Assembly (NCBI GenBank): GCA_964531265.1
Contig: CAZHDW010000009.1
Location: 10,423 to 74,422, forward strand
Direction of reading: 5' to 3'
DNA from: Hominenteromicrobium sp964531265
GTDB lineage: Bacteria; Bacillota; Clostridia; Oscillospirales; Acutalibacteraceae
Length of the DNA stretch: 64,000 nucleotides
Part shown: piece by piece, positions 59,629-64,000 of the stretch
Layout: the number at the start of each line of letters is the position of its first letter
Numbering within the stretch: position 1 is the first letter of the stretch
Notes under the pieces: model-generated
What the model was told of the DNA's origin: nothing
The model's input: the letters and a program-made list of their open reading frames with translations, nothing else
Database searches by the model: none
Position numbers and translations under genes: made by a program

Positions 59629-59724
59629 TTAAAATGTGTTTTTGCGGTATTCCGTAGGTGTCATCCCGATATGCTTTTTGAATAATCTGCAAAAATATGC
59701 TTCGTTTGAAAGTGATACAAACGA
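59629..59724 (-). pseudogene. AraC-family regulator, C-terminal fragment
   Basis: Reads about 29 residues with the typical second AraC helix-turn-helix (S-N-E-A-Y-F-C-R-L-F-K-K-H-I-G-M-T-P-T-E-Y) followed by R-K-N-T-F and a stop (59629-59631). The rest of the gene is missing; homology ends near 59724 at the junction with the fragment on the other strand. Confidence 0.7.
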
Positions 59725-59739
59725 TGATCCGAACATCGG

Positions 59740-60067
59740 ATATTCAAATTATTATAACAACTATTATCGCCAAAAGCAGTTGATAAACGGTATCGAGTAC
59801 TTGTGCGGAAGAAAGCTGCCCGCAGTATGCACAGAGAATCCCAATCTGTATGTTTTGACAGCAAAGGGTGATGGAGCAATGAGTGTACTCATGATAAACA
59901 TTTTTGCCGATGATATAATTTCTCCGGTGGTTAGTCTTGACCATAGCTACAAAGAAGCAAGATTCATGAATTGCAGCGGTAATTTGAAGGGAGATAAGCT
60001 CTTTTTAGAAACCATTCCGGCATATGGATATGCGGCCTTTGAGGTCAGGCAACAATTATCTTGCTAA
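59740..60067 (+). pseudogene. C-terminal fragment of an unidentified protein
   Basis: About 109 residues in an open frame without suitable start or ribosome site; the only in-frame ATG lies far inside. The end G-Y-A-A-F-E-V and A-D-D-I-I-S-P-V-V look like the last beta domain of a carbohydrate-active enzyme, but I cannot name the family. Joined head-on to the AraC fragment, which implies a deletion or recombination. Confidence 0.5.
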
Positions 60068-60070
60068 AGA

Positions 60071-60106
60071 AACAGTGACACCCGCAGCTTGACAGGTGTC
60101 ACTGTT
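60071..60106. terminator. bidirectional terminator
   Basis: AACAGTGACACC (60071-60082) pairs with GGTGTCACTGTT (60095-60106). Confidence 0.75.
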
Positions 60107-60108
60107 GT

Positions 60109-60654
60109 TTATTTATTGTCGTTGTCGAGTGTGTCGATTATCTCGCCAATGAATTCCCAGTGCGGCTCCCAGCCCTCCGGACGGGATGAGGGGTAGACCC
60201 TCGGGTTTGCGGCATAGTAATCCTTGATCTCCTCGGCAAGACCGTCATTATCAAACTGATGCTGATACATCTTTTTGCAGAGGAAGGTGAGGGAGGCCTC
60301 CTTATATGTTACGCTGTCCCCGAAGCTGATAGGTGTAAGACCTGCGGCAACGGCCTTATCGCCGTCCCTGCCGGAGTGTGAGCCGATATAGCCCATTGCT
60401 TTTTTGTATTCCTCGGGGAAAAAGCTGACGGTGAAGGTGTCGTTATCCCTCATAAAGCCGTTTGTGTATCTTGCAGGATGAATATATACCGTTATAACCG
60501 AGCCTGTGTCCTTGTTGCTTGTCCACAGTGTGCCCATGCTACCCCAGCTTACGGTGCAGGAGTTGAAATCCTCAATGTTGCCTGCGGTTACAAGTGCCCA
60601 GTGATTTCTGAAAATATCAAATACCTTATAGTCGTTTTCCATGTAGCTTCCCAT
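60109..60654 (-). CDS. flavin reductase family protein (FMN-binding split barrel)
   Basis: 181 residues. The flavin reductase-like fold is suggested by N-S-C-T-V-S-W-G-S-M-G and the later F-T-V-S-F-F-P-E segment. Clostridial members bind FMN and reduce quinones, metals or unknown electron acceptors. ATG 60654 lies 11 bp after AAAGGAG. Confidence 0.8.
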   Translation of the reverse strand: MGSYMENDYKVFDIFRNHWALVTAGNIEDFNSCTVSWGSMGTLWTSNKDTGSVITVYIHPARYTNGFMRDNDTFTVSFFPEEYKKAMGYIGSHSGRDGDKAVAAGLTPISFGDSVTYKEASLTFLCKKMYQHQFDNDGLAEEIKDYYAANPRVYPSSRPEGWEPHWEFIGEIIDTLDNDNK

Positions 60655-60689
60655 AGAATGTATTACTCCTTTTAGTAGTATTTGCAACT

Positions 60690-60718
60690 ATTATAACATA
60701 TTTTCAGAAATATCGCAA
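60690..60718 (-). promoter_or_regulatory. promoter of the flavin reductase gene
   Basis: Minus strand TTGCGA (60713-60718), 17-bp spacer, TATAAT (60690-60695). Confidence 0.6.
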
Positions 60719-60757
60719 TACACTCCCATCATTGGCATTCTATTCACTGTCGAATTA

Positions 60758-60955
60758 TTATCTGTTGATTACCGGAGTTATTATAGGCTTTCCGTCCTTG
60801 TCCAGAAGCGGAGTCAGGCCGCCGGCATTTCCGTATGCGTGAAATATGTAGTTCACGCCTGTTTCTTTATCCACCCATATTTCGGTCACCTGCATGGAGC
60901 CCTGCGAGTAGGTCTTTTCAAATCTCTTATCGTTTGTTTTCCCGAGATTATTATA
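60758..60955 (-). pseudogene. DUF6440-like small protein gene, start lost
   Basis: 66-codon open frame on the minus strand with F-E-K-T-Y-S-Q-G-S-M, I-W-V-D-K-E-T-G-V-N-Y and G-G-L-T-P-L-L-D-K-D-G-K-P-I, a pattern I know from the small DUF6440 proteins. No ATG, GTG or TTG occurs at the expected N-terminus and no ribosome site is seen; an internal ATG would give only 45 residues. Considered a 5'-truncated or mutated gene. Confidence 0.6.
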
Positions 60956-60986
60956 TCACTCGGATATGCAAAAAGCTATAGAAAAA

Positions 60987-61010
60987 TGCCAGAGGTTTTC
61001 ACCTCTGGCA
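60987..61010 (-). terminator. terminator, minus strand
   Basis: TGCCAGAGGT (60987-60996) and ACCTCTGGCA (61001-61010); on the minus strand it is followed by TTTTT. It lies directly after the spoIVB fragment. Confidence 0.65.
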
Positions 61011-61016
61011 TAATAT

Positions 61017-61121
61017 CATCCCGCCGCATCCAGCATATTTTCGATGAAATTCGATATCGGGTTGTTGGGACACGGTTTCAATGAGTTTTCCGTCTGCAAA
61101 ATCGATGTGCCTGACACGCGT
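61017..61121 (-). pseudogene. decayed 3' end of spoIVB, copy A
   Basis: Minus-strand remnant with S-G-T-S-I-L-Q at its start and F-I-E-N-M-L-D-A-A-G then stop, as at the end of SpoIVB, but the middle is frameshifted and shortened. Nucleotides align with copy B at 63798-63932 (CCGCCGCATCCAGCATATT and AGTTTTC-GTC-TGCAAAATCG shared). Confidence 0.65.
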
Positions 61122-61152
61122 AATTACTATTTCCGACAACAAAGCTATCTTC

Positions 61153-61195
61153 TTGACAAAAGGTAGCTACCTACTTATAATTAGTAGGTAGCTAC
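61153..61195 (+). promoter_or_regulatory. marR promoter with perfect operator palindrome
   Basis: TTGACA (61153-61158), 17-bp spacer, TATAAT (61176-61181). GTAGCTACCTAC (61163-61174) and GTAGGTAGCTAC (61184-61195) form a perfect inverted repeat centred on the -10, a typical MarR-family operator. Confidence 0.85.
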
Positions 61196-61212
61196 GGAAA
61201 AGGAGAGGAATT

Positions 61213-61644
61213 ATGAACGGTGACAGGATTGCGGTTTTAATAAAAACGGCATCGATTGAATTTGATAAAATAGCAAATCCAATTTTGGCAAATTATGACT
61301 TGACAGCATCTCAGTGCCGAGTGTTAAAGTTTTTGTTTATGCAGCAAAACCAAAGTGCACGAATTGTGGATATAGAAAAGGAATGTGCCATCACGCACCC
61401 TACGGTTTTGGGCTTGTTGGACAGTCTGGAAAAGAAAGGCTTTGTTTTGAGAATCGCAAATCCAAAGGACGCTAGAAGTAAGCTTATTTCCTTAACCCAA
61501 AAGGCGAAAGATATGCAGATGGAATTGGAAGCAACTGTTGCGAATATCGACCATGCCTGGGTCAAAAATTTGTCGGAACAGGAAAGAAAAGAATTACAAA
61601 GGCTTCTCCAAAAGCTTTTGAAAACAGAAAGTGAGAATAAGTAA
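61213..61644 (+). CDS. MarR family transcriptional regulator
   Basis: 143 residues with winged helix (I-T-H-P-T-V-L-G-L-L-D-S-L-E-K-K-G recognition region, then N-P-K-D-A-R-S-K wing). AGGAGAGG ribosome site. It precedes a MATE transporter by one base, so it is probably a mepR-like repressor of its own operon relieved by a toxic ligand. Confidence 0.9.
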   Translation: MNGDRIAVLIKTASIEFDKIANPILANYDLTASQCRVLKFLFMQQNQSARIVDIEKECAITHPTVLGLLDSLEKKGFVLRIANPKDARSKLISLTQKAKDMQMELEATVANIDHAWVKNLSEQERKELQRLLQKLLKTESENK

Positions 61645-61645
61645 A

Positions 61646-63001
61646 ATGCCAACAGAAACACAAAAAGAAAACCGTATGGGAACGGCAAAAATGTTTCCCT
61701 TGATTATGTCCATGTCGCTGCCGGCTATGTTTTCCATGCTGATTCAAGCACTGTACAACATTGTGGACAGTTACTTTGTGGCACAGGTCAGCGAGAAAGC
61801 GGTGTCAGCGCTGTCGCTTGCTTATCCGATACAAAACCTGCTGATCGCCTTTGCAGTCGGTACAGCAGCCGGTGTGACATCCTTAATGTCACGACGACTG
61901 GGAGAAGGACGCAGGGAAGAAGCCGAGTCCACCGCAACCCATGGCGTGATGCTGAGTATACTGACATGGTTGGTGTTCGCTGTCTTTGGAGCATTTTTCA
62001 CCACTCCTTTCTTTCGGATGTTTGAGTCCGATCCGGAAATTATCCGCATGGGAGATCAATACCTCTCCATTTGCTGTGTTTTCGCTTTCGGTCAGTTTGT
62101 TGTGACTATGCTTGAAAAAATTCTGCAAGCCACCGGCAATATGTTCTGGCCGATGATTTTTCAATTGGTTGGTGCTGTTATAAATACCGTAGTCGATCCG
62201 ATTTTGATTTTTGGGTGGTTTGGTCTTCCGGCCATGGGCGTTACTGGTGCAGCAATTGCTACGGTGGGCGGACAGATTCTTTCTATGGTTCTGGCAATCG
62301 TCGTGGTTGCACGGCATCCATCCATCAAAATTCCATTCAAAGGCTTCCGTTTCCATGGTAGCGTTGTGAAGAATATTTATGCCGTCGGTATTCCTGCAAT
62401 TGTCATGCAGGCAATCAGTACGGTTATGAATATGGCAATCAACGCTATTCTGGCCGCATTCTCCACAGCGGCATACACGGTATTCGGCCTGTATTTCAAG
62501 CTGCGTTCCTTTGTGTTTATGCCGGTATTGGGTCTGAACCAGGGATTGATGCCTATCATGGGGTATAACTATGGCGCTAAGAAGAATAAGCGTCTGCTCC
62601 GGGCCTTCTATCAAGGCTGCGGTATCGCCCTTGCTATTATGCTGATTGGTGTGCTTGCCTTTATGCTTCTGCCCGGACAGCTTCTCGGATTCTTCAGCCC
62701 GACGGAAGAGCTTTTGCAGATTGGTATTCCGGCACTGCGAATCATCTGCCTTTGCTTCCCCCTTGCGGCTTTGGGACTGGTATCTTCGAACATGTATCAG
62801 GCCATCGGACAAGGCAAGTACAGCCTTGTCATGTCGGTGATGCGTCAGCTGGTAGTTCTGGTGCCTGTGGCATGGCTGCTGGCAAAGTTGACCAACGATG
62901 TCGGCATGGTGTGGTGGGCATTTCCCATTGCAGAAGCTGTGTCGTTGGCAGTAAGTGTGATGTTCTTTATTCATTTATATAAAACTGAACTGAAGAAATG
63001 A
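61646..63001 (+). CDS. MATE family multidrug efflux transporter (MepA-like)
   Basis: 451 residues, twelve helices, with N-I-V-D-S-Y-F-V-A in the first repeat and G-L-N-Q-G-L-M-P-I-M-G-Y-N-Y-G-A in the second, as in MepA. The ATG at 61646 directly follows the marR stop; an in-frame GTG at 61631 overlaps marR. Presumably exports cationic drugs. Confidence 0.9.
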   Translation: MPTETQKENRMGTAKMFPLIMSMSLPAMFSMLIQALYNIVDSYFVAQVSEKAVSALSLAYPIQNLLIAFAVGTAAGVTSLMSRRLGEGRREEAESTATHGVMLSILTWLVFAVFGAFFTTPFFRMFESDPEIIRMGDQYLSICCVFAFGQFVVTMLEKILQATGNMFWPMIFQLVGAVINTVVDPILIFGWFGLPAMGVTGAAIATVGGQILSMVLAIVVVARHPSIKIPFKGFRFHGSVVKNIYAVGIPAIVMQAISTVMNMAINAILAAFSTAAYTVFGLYFKLRSFVFMPVLGLNQGLMPIMGYNYGAKKNKRLLRAFYQGCGIALAIMLIGVLAFMLLPGQLLGFFSPTEELLQIGIPALRIICLCFPLAALGLVSSNMYQAIGQGKYSLVMSVMRQLVVLVPVAWLLAKLTNDVGMVWWAFPIAEAVSLAVSVMFFIHLYKTELKK

Positions 63002-63017
63002 AGAAAAAATACATGAT

Positions 63018-63746
63018 TTGTTGTATTTTTTTGCTTGTCTGATTCTTATCCTGTTCTTCGTTTGGAACAGCATCAGAAAAAGCAGGCTTGTAATGAAGCA
63101 AGGAGACGACTCAAACGCAATGGTAAAGATCTTCCATAGTTACTACCGTTTTTCAGGCAATGTATATGTTGTGCATTCCGAAAAAGGGACGATATTGATC
63201 GATCCGGGATATTATGATTCCGGAATCAAAAAGTATCTTGTGGAGAATGGCGGTTTGGATGCGATCCTGCTGACACATGGACATTGGGATCATATTTACG
63301 GTCTTGATTCTTTGAAGTCGGATTTTCCGGAGACACCGGTTTATATCTTTGAAGATGATATCGATTTCTTGACAGATTCTCATTTGAACTGCGCCGAAAT
63401 TCAGGGCTCCCGTCTGATTATTAGGTTAGAGGCAGCAGCCATTACCGAAGGAAAACTGGACATAGGCGAGTATCGCATTCAGGTGATTCATACGCCGGGG
63501 CACACAAGAGGTTCTGCTATGTATTACTTCACAGATGAGAATCTGCTGTTTACGGGAGATACCATTCTGGAAGATGTTACAGGGCCGACCTATAGACCGA
63601 CCGGGAGCGCTCAGGACATGAAGAATTCTGTAAAGTGCTTCAAGACGCTGGGCTATGATGGGGACACACCGTTGTATCCCGGTCACGGAAATGCGACCAC
63701 CTATGAATATGTGCTGAATCACAATCGAGACGTAAAGGGGCCTTAA
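63018..63746 (+). CDS. MBL-fold metallohydrolase, frameshifted at a T7 tract
   Basis: About 242 residues: membrane helix (about 2-16) and a glyoxalase-II-like domain with T-H-G-H-W-D-H and H-T-P-G-H-T-R-G. This frame has only a TTG and no ribosome site. ATG 62998, overlapping the MATE stop (ATGA), begins M-K-K-K-Y-M-I-C-C-I-F and reaches the same frame if the T run at 63026-63032 had one more T, giving a normal signal-anchor. So the real gene is probably 62998-63746 with a one-base frameshift, either a true mutation, slippage, or a sequencing error. Confidence 0.75.
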   Translation: MLYFFACLILILFFVWNSIRKSRLVMKQGDDSNAMVKIFHSYYRFSGNVYVVHSEKGTILIDPGYYDSGIKKYLVENGGLDAILLTHGHWDHIYGLDSLKSDFPETPVYIFEDDIDFLTDSHLNCAEIQGSRLIIRLEAAAITEGKLDIGEYRIQVIHTPGHTRGSAMYYFTDENLLFTGDTILEDVTGPTYRPTGSAQDMKNSVKCFKTLGYDGDTPLYPGHGNATTYEYVLNHNRDVKGP

Positions 63747-63766
63747 TAAAAGTTGAGCATAGTAAG

Positions 63767-63798
63767 ACGCCGGAGACGCATCGCCTCCGGCGTTTTAC
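63767..63798. terminator. terminator of the marR-MATE-MBL cassette
   Basis: ACGCCGGAG (63767-63775) pairs with CTCCGGCGT (63785-63793), followed by TTTA. Confidence 0.75.
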
Positions 63799-63932
63799 TA
63801 TGCCGCCGCATCCAGCATATTCTCAATAAAAATCCCATACCCTCTCGTTGGGTCATTGACAAGAACGTGCGTTACTGCGCCAATCAGTTTTCTGTCCTGC
63901 AAAATCGGCGAACCCGACACGAGTGATTGTCT
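63798..63932 (-). pseudogene. 3' end of spoIVB, copy B
   Basis: An open stretch of 45 codons with S-G-S-P-I-L-Q, L-I-G-A-V-T-H-V-L-V-N-D-P-T-R-G-Y-G and F-I-E-N-M-L-D, the end of the SpoIVB serine peptidase, including the catalytic-serine motif S-G-S-P. An in-frame TAA (63933-63935) lies just upstream, so the N-terminal PDZ and most of the peptidase domain are missing. Beyond it (63936-64000) I see no gene. Confidence 0.75.
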
Positions 63933-64000
63933 TTAGGGACAACAGTTTTTAGGCATAAAAAGCTGTGCTTTTCGATGCACCGCTATTATATATTGTTTCA

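Noticed and set aside
60748..60754. TGTCGAA between flavin reductase and DUF6440-like fragment
   Set aside because: Single site, no tandem partner, not well placed at the flavin reductase promoter.
1..64000. CRISPR arrays, tRNA or rRNA genes, known riboswitch aptamers, IS transposases
   Set aside because: Looked for regularly spaced repeats, cloverleaf genes and aptamer cores between genes; none found by eye. A covariance-model scan would be needed to exclude short RNAs.

Overview
The window looks like chromosome of an anaerobic, spore-lineage gut Firmicute, most likely Oscillospirales/Ruminococcaceae (class Clostridia). The basis is gene content: the yab sporulation/division cluster, SpoIIID, SpoVAD, a Spo0A, CdaA/CdaR, bifunctional RelA, the MEP-pathway genes ispD-ispF and many carbohydrate-active enzymes. 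Sigma-A type promoters with AT-rich spacers, GGAGG ribosome sites and frequent GTG/TTG starts fit this. No rRNA, tRNA, CRISPR array, IS transposase or recognisable riboswitch was found.

Layout. 1-9.3 kb: glycan utilisation, with the end of a GH42 beta-galactosidase, a glycosylasparaginase, a decayed solute-binding lipoprotein, a GH38 alpha-mannosidase with an MFS transporter, an aldo/keto reductase and a GH28-like enzyme. The GH38 and GH28 promoters share a 27-bp site. spoIIID follows. 9.3-16.7 kb: Na/Pi transporter, ispD-ispF, DUF3343 plus cysteine desulfurase, cdaA-cdaR. 17-24.3 kb: an apparent operon recJ-relA-MBL hydrolase-hemZ-nucleoside kinase. 24.4-34.5 kb: zinc-ribbon protein, spoVB-mazG-HU-rqcP-yabP-yabQ-divIC-S1 protein (the Bacillus yabM-yabR order with HU added), hpf, feoB, LCP protein. 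34.6-42.8 kb: orphan spoVAD, a GH43-GH43-deacetylase-HAD operon, phosphohexomutase, a small unknown protein, ComEC-like MBL, pyrE. 42.8-54.2 kb: P-type ATPase, R-type lectin-like protein, ThuA-like protein, MATE transporter, beta-helix protein, dtd, NUDIX, heterodimeric ABC exporter. 54.2-64 kb: spo0A, TrmH-type methyltransferase, MerR regulator, GDPD, SGNH esterase, xpt, then a debris-rich accessory tail with gene fragments and a marR-MATE-MBL cassette.

How it fits together. The left end and the GH43 operon point to import and intracellular trimming of host N-glycan and plant oligosaccharides. The middle is ordinary housekeeping linked to stringent response, c-di-AMP and sporulation.

Most unusual points. 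Spo0A lacks the phosphoryl-acceptor aspartate (Ser56) and the conserved lysine (Gln107) of its receiver domain but keeps a normal DNA-binding domain, and has tandem 0A-box-like sites upstream. On the same strand upstream lie two decayed fragments of the 3' end of spoIVB, the usual neighbour of spo0A. They are direct repeats that bracket the marR-MATE-MBL cassette. Together they suggest remodelled or decaying sporulation control in this lineage.
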